A program made the position numbers and the translations under genes. DNA of 64,000 bases, taken from assembly GCA_026195255.1 (NCBI GenBank), contig JAPHSS010000012.1, positions 37,321 to 101,320 of the forward strand, given 5' to 3'. The notes under the pieces were generated by a model that made no database searches, was not told the origin of the DNA, and saw nothing but the letters and a program-made list of their open reading frames with translations. Source of the stretch: Gammaproteobacteria bacterium. GTDB taxonomy: Bacteria; Pseudomonadota; Gammaproteobacteria; SZUA-229. Positions 49,278 to 58,663 of the stretch are shown piece by piece (positions within the stretch are counted from its first letter, which is position 1; each line of letters begins with the position of its first letter).

Positions 49278-49796
49278 ATGAAAAATAACCAACTAAAAGA
49301 AACGTTGAATTTAACGTTACGTCCGCCTTTAGCGGAGGACGGCGCGCACGTTCATCAGCTGGTAGAACAATGTCCGCCGCTGGATGCAAACTCCATGTAC
49401 TGTAATTTATTGCAGTGCACACACTTTGCGGGCACCTCGGTCGCTGCTGTGCAGGAAAATGAAACGCACAATAACCTGCTGGGTTTTATATCCGCATATA
49501 TTATCCCTGAGCGCAATAACACGCTTTTCATCTGGCAGGTGGCGGTCAGCGAGCAGGCTCGCGGCCATGGACTGGCAGGCAATATGTTGCAACACATTCT
49601 TGAGCGCACTCAATGTGCGCAAGTCAGCTATCTGGAAACAACGATTACAGATTCAAATCAGGCTTCATGGGCATTGTTTAAAAGTCTGGCAAAAAAACTT
49701 GAAACCCGGCTGGAGAGATCTGTCATGTTCGAGCGCGATAAGCATTTCGCGGGGCAGCATGATAGCGAGTTTCTTGCCCGCCTTGGTCCCTTTTAA
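49278..49796 (+). CDS. ectA: L-2,4-diaminobutyrate acetyltransferase
   Basis: EctA acetylates diaminobutyrate, the second ectoine step. The 172-residue GNAT protein shows LTLRPPLAEDGAHVHQLV at the start, the LDANSMYCNLLQCTHFAGTS family block and the acetyl-CoA-binding VSEQARGHGLAGNML. Codons here are more GC-rich than upstream, as in the whole ectoine cluster. Only a weak ribosome-binding site is seen. It is first of ectABC. Confidence 0.96.
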   Translation: MKNNQLKETLNLTLRPPLAEDGAHVHQLVEQCPPLDANSMYCNLLQCTHFAGTSVAAVQENETHNNLLGFISAYIIPERNNTLFIWQVAVSEQARGHGLAGNMLQHILERTQCAQVSYLETTITDSNQASWALFKSLAKKLETRLERSVMFERDKHFAGQHDSEFLARLGPF

Positions 49797-49877
49797 CCTC
49801 AGTCTCTTTTAGAGATATTAAGTCATTCACCCATGAATGAGCTGTTGAGGCACCCGAATTAATATAGGAAATTTATT

Positions 49878-51185
49878 ATGAAAATATTTGATGAAATAGA
49901 ATCAGAAGTACAAAGTTATGCACGTTCATTTCCACGCGTCTTCCATAAAGCACAGGGGGAATATCTTTATGACGAGGAAGGTAAGCAGTACCTGGACTTT
50001 CTCGCTGGTGCAGGCACATTGAACTATGGTCACAATAACCCCCTGTTCAAGGAAAAGTTGCTTGAATATATTCATGAAGATGGCATCACCCATGGTCTGG
50101 ATCTACACACCAGGGCCAAAGGTGAGTTCATGCAGACGTTTAATGAGAAAATACTCAAACCGCGTGGTTATGAATACGTTATGCAGTTTACCGGGCCAAC
50201 CGGAACCAACGCTGTCGAAGCCGCATTAAAACTGGCGAGAAACGTCACCGGTCGTGAACATGTTATTGCCTTTACCAATGGTTTTCATGGCGTCAGCCTG
50301 GGTGCACTGGCAGCTACCGGTAACTCCCATCATCGCCGTGCGGCAGGTGTCAGTCTCAGCGGTACCTATCGTATGCCTTACGATGGTTATATGGGAGATG
50401 ATGTCAACACAACGGCCTATCTCGAAAAAGTATTATCTGACTCAAGTAGCGGCGTCGATCTGCCTGCTGCCGTTATCGTCGAAACCGTACAGGGTGAAGG
50501 CGGTATAAATGTCGCCAGCTTTGAATGGTTAAGAAGCCTTGAAGCCATTTGCAGAAAACATGACATTCTTTTGATTATCGATGATATTCAGGCAGGTTGT
50601 GGACGTACCGGTACCTATTTCAGTTTTGAAGAAGCCGGCATCAAGCCGGATATCATTACGCTGTCAAAATCACTAAGTGGTTATGGCACCCCTTTTGCGG
50701 TGGTACTGATCAAACCTGAATTAGACCAGTGGCGTCCGGGTGAGCACAACGGTACATTCCGCGGTAATAATTTTGCTTTTGTTACAGCTAAAGCCGCTAT
50801 TGATCATTACTGGAGTGATGATGCGTTTTCTAAAGAGATTAAACGCAAAGGTGAATACGTTTCCAAACGTCTTGAAAGCATCGTTGATAATTATGGTGAA
50901 GGTAATTTCACCACTCGCGGTCGCGGTATGTTTCAGGGCATTAATTGTATCAATGGTGATATTGCTGGCAAGATTACCCATAACGCATTTCAAAATGGCA
51001 TGATCATCGAAACCAGTGGTGCTGAAGATCAGGTCGTGAAGTTTTTCTGTCCGCTGATCATTAGTGACGAGAACCTTAAACGAGGTATCGATATTGTTGA
51101 GCAGGCGGTTAAGGAGGTTTGCGCCAAACAGGATTCCATACCGGAAGAGTCATGTTATTTTGATGATGTGCACGTGAATAGTTAA
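49878..51185 (+). CDS. ectB: diaminobutyrate-2-oxoglutarate aminotransferase
   Basis: EctB makes diaminobutyrate from aspartate semialdehyde. It is a class III PLP aminotransferase (435 aa) with the [15 protein letters not shown] start, [19 protein letters not shown], the [12 protein letters not shown] segment and the PLP lysine in LSKSLSGYG (about Lys264), then [14 protein letters not shown]. The lengths and gaps (81 bases from ectA, 78 to ectC) fit one operon. Confidence 0.98.
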   Translation: MKIFDEIESEVQSYARSFPRVFHKAQGEYLYDEEGKQYLDFLAGAGTLNYGHNNPLFKEKLLEYIHEDGITHGLDLHTRAKGEFMQTFNEKILKPRGYEYVMQFTGPTGTNAVEAALKLARNVTGREHVIAFTNGFHGVSLGALAATGNSHHRRAAGVSLSGTYRMPYDGYMGDDVNTTAYLEKVLSDSSSGVDLPAAVIVETVQGEGGINVASFEWLRSLEAICRKHDILLIIDDIQAGCGRTGTYFSFEEAGIKPDIITLSKSLSGYGTPFAVVLIKPELDQWRPGEHNGTFRGNNFAFVTAKAAIDHYWSDDAFSKEIKRKGEYVSKRLESIVDNYGEGNFTTRGRGMFQGINCINGDIAGKITHNAFQNGMIIETSGAEDQVVKFFCPLIISDENLKRGIDIVEQAVKEVCAKQDSIPEESCYFDDVHVNS

Positions 51186-51263
51186 TTAAGGTAATTTATT
51201 AAGGGCCATGTACCGGCAGGTAATCATGGGCAAGCACAGCCATATCAAATACAGGAGCACCTA

Positions 51264-51671
51264 ATGATCGTAAGAAATTTACAAGATGCAGAAAAATCCA
51301 GTCGCCGCGTGGAAGATCCAGGTGGCAACTGGAATAGTGTTCGTCTGCTTCTAAAAGATGACAATATGGGATTTTCATTTCATATCACCACTATTTATGA
51401 GGGTGCTGATTTTCAGATGCACTATCAGAACCATCTGGAATCAGTGTATTGCATCTCCGGTGAAGGAGAAGTTGAAACGCTGCAAGATGGCAAAAAATAC
51501 CCGATAAAAAGCGGCTCAATTTATATTCTCGACAAAAACGATAAACACATTTTGCGTGCCTTCAAAGAAATGAAAATGGCCTGTGTTTTCAATCCGCCGG
51601 TTACCGGCAACGAAGTGCATAATGCTGCAGGCGCCTATGAGTTAGAGAGCGAAGAAGTAAGCAAAGCTTAA
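51264..51671 (+). CDS. ectC: L-ectoine synthase
   Basis: EctC closes N-acetyl-diaminobutyrate into ectoine. The cupin protein is 135 residues (usual about 130) with [16 protein letters not shown] at the start, [19 protein letters not shown], the [11 protein letters not shown] strand, [11 protein letters not shown] and the C-terminal [13 protein letters not shown] signature. An AGGAGC ribosome-binding site precedes the ATG. The ectD remnant follows after 63 bases. Confidence 0.98.
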   Translation: MIVRNLQDAEKSSRRVEDPGGNWNSVRLLLKDDNMGFSFHITTIYEGADFQMHYQNHLESVYCISGEGEVETLQDGKKYPIKSGSIYILDKNDKHILRAFKEMKMACVFNPPVTGNEVHNAAGAYELESEEVSKA

Positions 51672-51707
51672 CTAATAGTATGGTAAAAAATAAATTAACT
51701 AGCACAA

Positions 51708-51728
51708 TCAAGGGGTCAGACTCCTTGA
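51708..51728. repeat. REP-like palindrome at the ectD break
   Basis: The 21-base unit TCAAGGGGTCAGACTCCTTG plus A is the reverse complement of the units at 40993 and 41019. It lies just before the point at which the ectD reading frame starts abruptly, which suggests it took part in the loss of the ectD N-terminus. Confidence 0.85.
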
Positions 51729-51734
51729 TCGAGG

Positions 51735-52169
51735 ATGAGAGCCATTACTGCGTGGATAATGTTAATCGAAAACAATGAATTTAACGGCTCGTTTTACGTA
51801 ATTCCTGAGTCACACAAAATTTATATTTCCTGTGCCGGCGTTACTAATAAAAAAAATTACGCACAGTCATTAAAAAAACAGCGGACCGGTGTGCCCAGAC
51901 CTGAAACCATGCAGCGGATATTGCAAAATATGGAAATTCAAAGCATTCATGGCAACGCGGGAACCATGGCATTTCATGATTGTAATATTCTGCATGCTTC
52001 ACCTGATAATATTTCTGAGGTGCCACGTACAGTGCTGATGCTGGTTTTCAATAGTTGTGATAACGCCCTTGAAAAACCGTTCAGTTATCAGTCGCCCAGA
52101 CCGAAATACCTGAGAAATACGGACGCTAGCGCCCTCGAGCTCTCACAAACATGTATGCAAACAGGTTAA
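51735..52169 (+). pseudogene. ectD: N-terminally truncated ectoine hydroxylase
   Basis: The 144 codons match the C-terminal half of EctD, a 2-oxoglutarate/Fe(II) dioxygenase of about 300 residues that makes 5-hydroxyectoine. The frame begins in the conserved MRA triplet, with YVIPESHKIYISCAG, KKNYAQSLKKQ, FHDCNILHAS (third iron ligand His) and the KPFSYQSPRPKYL end. The N-terminal half with the H-x-D iron motif (WHSDFETWH block) and half of the substrate pocket is absent; a stop lies two codons before the ATG. It cannot be an active hydroxylase. The frame is otherwise intact, so the loss may be recent. A REP-like palindrome sits at the junction. Confidence 0.88.
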
Positions 52170-52172
52170 TAG

Positions 52173-53612
52173 ATGAAAAACCATAGTGTAGAAAAAATTG
52201 GCGGCACCTCGATGAGTGATTATGCCGCCGTGCGCGACAACATTATTAAAAAACCGGTGCAAGCTGATACCTTATACCAGCGCATATTTGTGGTCTCTGC
52301 ATACAGCGGAGTTACCGACAAGCTACTGGAACATAAGAAAACCGGTGAGCCCGGTGTTTATAGTTTGTTTGCCGACAGCATTGAAGATGAAGGTTGGCAG
52401 CTCGCTCTGCAGGCCGTAAAAACAGAGATGTATAACATTAATATTTTATTGTTTGGTTCTGGTCAACTGCTGGAGAAAGCAAACCAGTTTTTAGATGAGC
52501 GCATTGAAGATGCCAGGCATGTGCTGTTGAATTTACAGAAACTATGCCAGCATGGCCACTTCGCGCTGGAGACCCAGCTGGCAACGGTGCGTGAAATGTT
52601 GTCCAGTATTGGCGAAGCACACAGCGCCTGGAACACCACAACACTGTTACAGCGTGATGGTATCAATGCCTGTTACATTGACCTGACCGGCTGGCAGGCT
52701 GAAAAACATGTGTCGCTTGATCAGCGTATTGAAACAGCGTTCAGCCAGCTTGATCTGAATAAACAACTGCCGATTGTTACCGGTTATGCGCACAGTGAAA
52801 GCGGGCTGATGTCGTCATTTGATCGTGGTTATAGCGAAATGATATTCAGCCGTATTGCTGTGCTCACAGAGGCAAAAGAAACGGTTATCCACAAAGAGTT
52901 TCATTTAAGCAGTGCCGACCCGAAACTGGTTGGCGAATTTAATGCCGTACCGATCGGTCGCACCAACTATGATGTCGCCGACCAGCTTGCAAACATGGGC
53001 ATGGAGGCTATTCACCCTAAAGCAGCCAAAGGTCTTCGTTATAACGGCATACCCTTACGTGTTAAAAACACTTTTGAGCCGGAGCATGCGGGCACACTGA
53101 TTACCGGTGATTATGTCAGTGAAAAACCCTGCGTTGAAATTATTGCCGGCTGCACAGGTGTCTACGCGCTGATGTTACATGATCAGGATATGACAGGTTA
53201 TTTCGATGAGTACGATAATCAGTTTCTCTCTTTGATACGCCGCTTCAAAGCCTATATCGTTTCTAAAGATGTTAATGCCAACACCATAACGCACTATTTG
53301 CGGACTAACCTGAAAACCATTAAACGCATTCGATGTGCGTTACAGGAAGCATTTCCTGAAGCCGAAATTGACCAGCAAAAAGTCGCTATTATCTCGGCTA
53401 TCGGCAGTGATATAAAAGTCTCAGGCATACTGGCAAAGGCGGTTAGTGCACTCGCAGAACAGAACATCAGCGTACTCGCCATGCACCAGTCAATACGACA
53501 GGTTGATATGCAGTTCATTATTAATGAAGATGAATACACCTCTGCAATACAATGTTTGCATCGACGTCTGGTAGAAGTACATGATCACGGGAGTGCTATA
53601 TGCGTTGCCTAA
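52173..53612 (+). CDS. ask: ectoine-specific aspartokinase
   Basis: Ask_Ect phosphorylates aspartate to feed ectoine synthesis and escapes normal lysine/threonine feedback. The protein (479 aa) has the N-terminal VEKIGGTSMSDYAAV kinase motif, VTGYAHSESGLMSSFDRGYSEM, GMEAIHPKAAKGLRYNGIPLRVKNTF in parts, and C-terminal ACT regions (IISAIGSDIKVSGILAKAVSALAEQNISVLAM in parts). It starts 3 bases after the ectD remnant, the usual place for ask in ectABCD-ask operons. Confidence 0.95.
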   Translation: MKNHSVEKIGGTSMSDYAAVRDNIIKKPVQADTLYQRIFVVSAYSGVTDKLLEHKKTGEPGVYSLFADSIEDEGWQLALQAVKTEMYNINILLFGSGQLLEKANQFLDERIEDARHVLLNLQKLCQHGHFALETQLATVREMLSSIGEAHSAWNTTTLLQRDGINACYIDLTGWQAEKHVSLDQRIETAFSQLDLNKQLPIVTGYAHSESGLMSSFDRGYSEMIFSRIAVLTEAKETVIHKEFHLSSADPKLVGEFNAVPIGRTNYDVADQLANMGMEAIHPKAAKGLRYNGIPLRVKNTFEPEHAGTLITGDYVSEKPCVEIIAGCTGVYALMLHDQDMTGYFDEYDNQFLSLIRRFKAYIVSKDVNANTITHYLRTNLKTIKRIRCALQEAFPEAEIDQQKVAIISAIGSDIKVSGILAKAVSALAEQNISVLAMHQSIRQVDMQFIINEDEYTSAIQCLHRRLVEVHDHGSAICVA

Positions 53613-54466
53613 AAACAGGCTTCGTGAAGATTTTGTGTTTACTGTTTATTTGCATGCCAGCCATTGCCAGTGAATCCGATGAAACAAAAACACCGTTCGG
53701 AAAGCGCATCGCTAATTCTCCCTTTGTGGAATTATATGTTCTCGATGAACTTAAACAGTTACGAACGGATATGGCGAAACAGAAAAATGATCTGATCCAG
53801 CAGGTGGTAGATAGAGAAATCAACTCTATAGATCGCGGTGTTTCTTACGCCACGGATACAATAAGTTATTTTTTCTATTTAATCGCGGCAGTGAGTTCGA
53901 TTCTGGTGTTAATCGGCTGGACATCAATCCGTGATATTAAAGAACGAATTCACTCTTTTGCTGATGACGAAATATCCAAACTCGTGGAAGAGTATGAACA
54001 CCGACTGCACAGTATTGAAAAACAGCTTAATCTGAAAAGTCAGGACATTGAAGAAAATCGCGAAGAAATTGCTCTGACTCAGGATATACATGCCTTATGG
54101 TTACGTGCAGGACAGGATATCAGTCCGCAAAATAAAATTTCTATTTACGATCAAATATTAAAATTGCATCAGGATGATACTGAGGCGCTCACCTATAAAG
54201 CCGATGCTGTGTTAGAACTGGAAGAACCGCAATGGGCGATCAACCTGTGCCACCAGGCATTAGTTATTGATCCGGAAAACAGTCATGCTTTTTATCAACT
54301 GGCCTGCGCCCACACGGTAATGAACCAGTTCGATGAAGCAGTAAGTTACCTTACTGAAGCACTAAATCGATCCGATGCATATAAAGATGAGCTGTTAACC
54401 GACCCTGCTTTAGCAGCACTGAAAAAATTTAAACCGTTCATTGAGTTGACAGGTAAACGTGGTTGA
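53600..54466 (+). CDS. membrane TPR protein at the end of the ectoine operon
   Basis: The protein is 288 aa. It has a signal peptide (1-23), a short periplasmic region, one membrane helix (about 93-112, FFYLIAAVSSILVLIGW), a coiled coil with heptads (about 120-165) and C-terminal TPR-like helices (about 175-270; DDTEALTYKADAVLELEEPQWAI in parts, then HAFYQLACAHTVMNQFDEAVSYL). The ATG overlaps the ask stop by 13 bases, so it belongs to the operon. I do not know a standard ectoine-gene partner of this kind; a role in membrane or osmotic stress sensing is only a guess. Confidence 0.7.
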   Translation: MRCLKTGFVKILCLLFICMPAIASESDETKTPFGKRIANSPFVELYVLDELKQLRTDMAKQKNDLIQQVVDREINSIDRGVSYATDTISYFFYLIAAVSSILVLIGWTSIRDIKERIHSFADDEISKLVEEYEHRLHSIEKQLNLKSQDIEENREEIALTQDIHALWLRAGQDISPQNKISIYDQILKLHQDDTEALTYKADAVLELEEPQWAINLCHQALVIDPENSHAFYQLACAHTVMNQFDEAVSYLTEALNRSDAYKDELLTDPALAALKKFKPFIELTGKRG

Positions 54467-54495
54467 TTTCAAGATTTATGCTAAGTGACAGAGAA

Positions 54496-54510
54496 CAGAC
54501 TCCTTGATCG
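54496..54510. repeat. half copy of the REP-like palindrome
   Basis: CAGACTCCTTGATCG is identical to 51717-51731 and lies directly after the TPR gene, so direct copies flank ectD-remnant, ask and the TPR gene over 2.8 kb. It contains only the right half of the palindrome. Confidence 0.7.
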
Positions 54511-54642
54511 CTTCCTTGTCGAGTGCTTGGGTTATTAACTTTTAGTTTTACACAACCTGACAGGTAAACAGATATTCTGAACGTTTGAGTTGTGGCTGTG
54601 CCACGTTATTTACGTGTGCCTCAGACGAGCAAATGTTTATGC

Positions 54643-55254
54643 TTATTCAAAGAAATTTACAAGCCCTGTTTCCAGTGAATATTCAGCACCAATAATTTTA
54701 AAATCACCTTGTTGCACCAGGTTTTCGAGTATTTGCGAGCCGTGTTTCAAATGGTTAGTGGAGACCATAATATTGGCATGAATAGATGACTCTAATAATT
54801 TCTCAGGATCATTCCTAAGGTCGGTTTCGAGCAATGGTTCTACAGATGGCCGAATACGATTAACTATTGAGAGAATGCAGGTCGATCTTTCTTCCGATGG
54901 TCTTTCTAGTTGGTCAATTGTTGCCTTAACCGCGCCACACATTGAATGACCTAGAACAACAACCAGTTTCGTGTTGAATAAGTCAGCTGCAAACTCTACG
55001 CTACCGACCTGTGATGGTGCGACGATATTGCCGGCAACTCTAATTACAAAGAGGTCTCCTAATCCCTGATCAAATATTATTTCAGCAGGTACACGAGAAT
55101 CAGAGCAACCGAGAATAATTGCAAATGGGTCCTGACCATTGACAAATTCTGCTCTTTGCATTTGTTTTATGCTCGTATCAATACTGCGCACTCCGGCTAC
55201 AAATCGCTGATTACCTTCTTTTAATCTTTGTATTGCTTCACTTGCCGTGATCAT
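54643..55254 (-). CDS. beta-class carbonic anhydrase
   Basis: The enzyme interconverts CO2 and bicarbonate. Zinc ligands are Cys50 in ILGCSDSRVPAE (with the Asp52-Arg54 dyad), His103 and Cys106 in LGHSMCGAVKA. The 203-residue length fits the clade with a basic-rich N-terminus. It is monocistronic, convergent to the ectoine operon end. Confidence 0.95.
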   Translation of the reverse strand: MITASEAIQRLKEGNQRFVAGVRSIDTSIKQMQRAEFVNGQDPFAIILGCSDSRVPAEIIFDQGLGDLFVIRVAGNIVAPSQVGSVEFAADLFNTKLVVVLGHSMCGAVKATIDQLERPSEERSTCILSIVNRIRPSVEPLLETDLRNDPEKLLESSIHANIMVSTNHLKHGSQILENLVQQGDFKIIGAEYSLETGLVNFFE

Positions 55255-55753
55255 TTTTTATTAAGCCTTAATATGGGAAGTCGGGAAACGAAAGCGCGGA
55301 CAGTATAACTAACTAGCAATGCGCAGCGCCTGAAATATAAATTAACACTTGATGACTGATGTGTTGTGATTAACGAGTTTATGTTTATCAATTTCTGGTA
55401 TTACTGGCTGATCATCAGACAGGCTCACTCACATCAGGTAACTATAGAGTATTATCTACTGATTATATTTCTTTCTTTGAAAAAATACGATAGTAAATAA
55501 ATAAAGAATATGCACGACCTAAGTATCAGAGGTGCTTGTATCTACACAAACAAAAGAATTAATTACATATAAATTAAGTACTTAAGTAAACATCTATTTA
55601 AATATATTATAATATACTGTATCTTTTTTGGTCAAATTGCCCTATAGTTTACAGCCTTACTACAGCTTAGTAGTCAGGCATGAAACGCTCCAGCTTGTAA
55701 GGTCTGGTTGGTAGCGTAAACCTACCAAATTTACCGTTATAGGGGCTCTCAAC
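55255..55753 (+). other. AT-rich promoter and leader of the DEAD-box helicase gene
   Basis: The 499-base gap has no ORF. Its right end forms a structured leader with a hairpin TTGGTAG/CTACCAA at 55708-55728 and another CTACAGCTTAGTAG-type hairpin near 55661-55675. The TTG start follows an AGGGG ribosome-binding site at 55741-55745. Long structured leaders are known for cold-induced DEAD-box helicase genes; that regulation is an inference. Confidence 0.45.
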
Positions 55754-57019
55754 TTGTCATTTGAACAATTAGCACTTCACCCAGATTTACTTAAGTCCGT
55801 TAGTGAGCAAGGTTTCACGGAGCCATCCGATATTCAAATACAGGCAATTCCGCATATTCTGGCGGGTAAAGATGTTATGGCATCTGCACCGACAGGCACG
55901 GGTAAAACAGCAGCATTCGTGTTACCCGCATTACATAACCTTTCACAGAGTGAAGCGCCTCAAGGTCATGGGCCAAGAGTATTAGTGTTAACCCCGACAC
56001 GAGAGCTGGCAAAACAGGTTTCAGATAATATTTATAAATTAACAAAATATATGCGTATGCGCTCCACAACGATTGTCGGTGGCATGCCTTATCCACCACA
56101 AATTAAAATGTTACGTCAATCCCTGGATTTTCTGGTGGCAACGCCAGGTAGATTGATTGATCACATGAATTCAGGTCGAGTCGATTTTTCGCGTATTCAG
56201 ATGCTTATTTTAGATGAAGCCGACCGTATGTTAGATATGGGTTTCATCGATGAAGTGACACGTATTGCAAAAGAAACACCTGAAAACAGGCAGACATTAT
56301 TGTTTTCAGCAACACTCGAAGGGCAGGTTGATAAGGTGGCGCGTGCTTTATTAAAAGAGCCACAAAAAATCCAGGTTGCGGGTGTAAAAATCAAACATGA
56401 TTCGATAACCCAGCATATGTTACAGGCTGATGATTTTCGTCATAAACGTAAACTGTTAAATCATGTCTTATCTGATGAAACTGTAGAACAGGCAATAATA
56501 TTTACGGCAACAAAAAAAGGCGCAGATAATCTTGCAGAAAAATTAAAAGATGACGGTTTCGCGTGTGCGGCCTTGCATGGTGATATGCGTCAAAATATGC
56601 GCCGCCGGGTAATAGAGCAAATGCAACGTAAACGCCTTAAGGTGCTTGTTGCAACAGATGTTGCGGCACGAGGGCTTGATATACGAACAATTTCACATGT
56701 AGTTAATTTTGATATGCCAATGCAGGCAGAAGACTATGTGCATAGAATAGGCCGTACCGGGCGTGGTGGTTCGACAGGTATGGCATATTCTTTAATCGGC
56801 CCGCAAGACTGGCAGTTGTTTTATCGAATACAGAAATTTATTGATACGCGTTTTGAGTTAACGGCAATACCCGGTTTAGAGGCTCAGCTGGAAAAACCAA
56901 AATTTAGTGGCGGTGCTTCTAACAACAGAAGACGAAATCCTAATGTTCGATATAAAAATCGTGGAAAAAATATGGGTGCTAAAAAAGACAGTTATAAAAA
57001 ACGTTCTGAAGCTGCATAA
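55754..57019 (+). CDS. DEAD-box RNA helicase (RhlE/SrmB type)
   Basis: This ATP-dependent RNA helicase (421 aa) carries all motifs: the Q motif FTEPSDIQIQAIPHIL, Walker A APTGTGKT, PTRELAKQV, TPGRLIDHM, LDEADRMLDMGF, SAT, TDVAARGLDI and HRIGRTGRGG. The tail after about residue 385 is basic (RRRNPNVRYKNRGKN), as in RNA-binding extensions. The subfamily is not certain; SrmB-like ribosome assembly is likely. Start codon TTG with a good ribosome-binding site. Confidence 0.95.
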   Translation: MSFEQLALHPDLLKSVSEQGFTEPSDIQIQAIPHILAGKDVMASAPTGTGKTAAFVLPALHNLSQSEAPQGHGPRVLVLTPTRELAKQVSDNIYKLTKYMRMRSTTIVGGMPYPPQIKMLRQSLDFLVATPGRLIDHMNSGRVDFSRIQMLILDEADRMLDMGFIDEVTRIAKETPENRQTLLFSATLEGQVDKVARALLKEPQKIQVAGVKIKHDSITQHMLQADDFRHKRKLLNHVLSDETVEQAIIFTATKKGADNLAEKLKDDGFACAALHGDMRQNMRRRVIEQMQRKRLKVLVATDVAARGLDIRTISHVVNFDMPMQAEDYVHRIGRTGRGGSTGMAYSLIGPQDWQLFYRIQKFIDTRFELTAIPGLEAQLEKPKFSGGASNNRRRNPNVRYKNRGKNMGAKKDSYKKRSEAA

Positions 57020-57145
57020 AACATTATTAATGAGTATGGCTATATGTATAGGTTTTAACCGCTAAGATCTAAACTTTAGTCTTATTTAAAAGATAGTAAT
57101 CAGGTGCTTATTGAACAACTGATTTTCTTTAAAAATATAAATATT

Positions 57146-58663
57146 TTAACTAATTGATGGCGAACACTCGTAAGTTTTCACTATTTTGTCTTTCTCGTCG
57201 ATACTTTCAATTTTTACATCAAAGCCCCACAGGCGTCTTACGTGTTTGATGACCTCATAGGCAGATTTGTCGAGGGGCCTTCGACGATGCTGAGTGTGTC
57301 TCAAGGTTAAAGATCTATCGCCTTTCATATCTACGTTATAAACCTGTATATTAGGTTCATTACTGCCTAAATTATATTGTTCGGAAAGAATGCTACGTAC
57401 GTTCTGGTAACCACTTTTGTTATGGATGGCGCTGACTTCAATTTGTCGATTTTTATCATCATCTGTTATGGCAAACATTTTAAAATCACGTATTAATCTG
57501 GGCGAAAGATACTGGCCGATAAAACTTTCATCTTTAAAGTTACGCATAGCAAAATCCATACTGGTTTGCCAGTCACTGCCTGCAATATCAGGAAACCATT
57601 CACGATCTTCATCAGTGGGCGTTTCGCAAATGCGTCGAATATCGGTCATCATATTAAAGCCGAGCGCGTAGGGGTTGATGCCAGAGTAATACTGGCTATC
57701 AAAGGCTGGCTGAGAAACAACATTAGTATGTGATTGTAAAAACTCCATCATAAAACCATCAGTGCAAAGGCCTTCGTCATATAACTGATTTAAAATTGTA
57801 TAATGCCAGAAAGTAGCCCAGCCCTCATTCATTACCTGTGTTTGACGTTGAGGATAAAAATATTGTGCAATTTTTCTTACAATTCTAACGATTTCTCTTT
57901 GCCAGGGCTCTAGTAGCGGCGCATGTTTTTCGATGAAATATAAAATATTTTCCTGTGGTTCTGAGGGAAAATGAGAGGATGTTTTATCCCTTGCAGGTTC
58001 AGTTCTCTCGGGTATAGTCCGCCATAATTCATTAATTTGTGATTGTAAGTATTCCTCTCTTTCCTGTTGCTTGTTTTGCTCTTCGAGTAATGAAAGTTTA
58101 GGAGGGCGTTTATAGCGGTCAACACCATAGTTCTTTAGCGCATGACAGGAGTCAAGTATGTTTTCAACGGCTTCTTCACCATAACGCGTTTCACAATCTG
58201 CTATATATGTTTTAGCGAACAGTAAATAGTCTATTATTGAATCAGCACTGGTCCATGTAGTAAATAAATAGTTGTTTTTAAAAAATGAATTATGACCATA
58301 TGCCGCATGGGCAATAACCAGAGCTTGCATAGGCATGGAGTTTTCTTCCATAAGATATGCAATACAGGGGTCAGAATTTATTACGATTTCATAAGCCAGG
58401 CCCATTTGGCCTCTCTTATAATTTTTTTCAGTTTTTACAAACTCCTTACCAAATGTCCAGTGACTATAACCAACAGGCATACCTACTGATGAGTAAGCAT
58501 CCATCATTTGTTCGGCCGTTATTATTTCAAGCTGAACTGGATACGTGCTTAGGCCGAAGTTTTTAGCTATTCTTTCAATTTCAGAATGATATTTTTCAAT
58601 AAGCTCAAACGTCCAGTCAGAGGTTTCAGAAATAGGCCGAAATTTTTTAGTTTTAACTGTCAT
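57146..58663 (-). CDS. ycgB: SpoVR family protein (YcgB type)
   Basis: The 505-residue protein matches the YcgB/SpoVR family: SETSDWTFELIEKYHSEIE at the N-terminus, YSHWTFGKEFVKTEKNYKRG, the MNEGWATFWHYTILNQLYDEG block, NPYALGFNMMTDIRRICE and the LRHTQHRRRPLDKSAYEV segment. The function is unknown; in E. coli it is RpoS-dependent. It ends the prkA-yeaH-ycgB operon and overlaps yeaH by four bases. Confidence 0.94.
   Translation of the reverse strand: MTVKTKKFRPISETSDWTFELIEKYHSEIERIAKNFGLSTYPVQLEIITAEQMMDAYSSVGMPVGYSHWTFGKEFVKTEKNYKRGQMGLAYEIVINSDPCIAYLMEENSMPMQALVIAHAAYGHNSFFKNNYLFTTWTSADSIIDYLLFAKTYIADCETRYGEEAVENILDSCHALKNYGVDRYKRPPKLSLLEEQNKQQEREEYLQSQINELWRTIPERTEPARDKTSSHFPSEPQENILYFIEKHAPLLEPWQREIVRIVRKIAQYFYPQRQTQVMNEGWATFWHYTILNQLYDEGLCTDGFMMEFLQSHTNVVSQPAFDSQYYSGINPYALGFNMMTDIRRICETPTDEDREWFPDIAGSDWQTSMDFAMRNFKDESFIGQYLSPRLIRDFKMFAITDDDKNRQIEVSAIHNKSGYQNVRSILSEQYNLGSNEPNIQVYNVDMKGDRSLTLRHTQHRRRPLDKSAYEVIKHVRRLWGFDVKIESIDEKDKIVKTYECSPSIS

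Noticed and set aside
49384..49812. 142-codon frame overlapping ectA
   Set aside because: Out-of-frame shadow of ectA, which has full family signatures.
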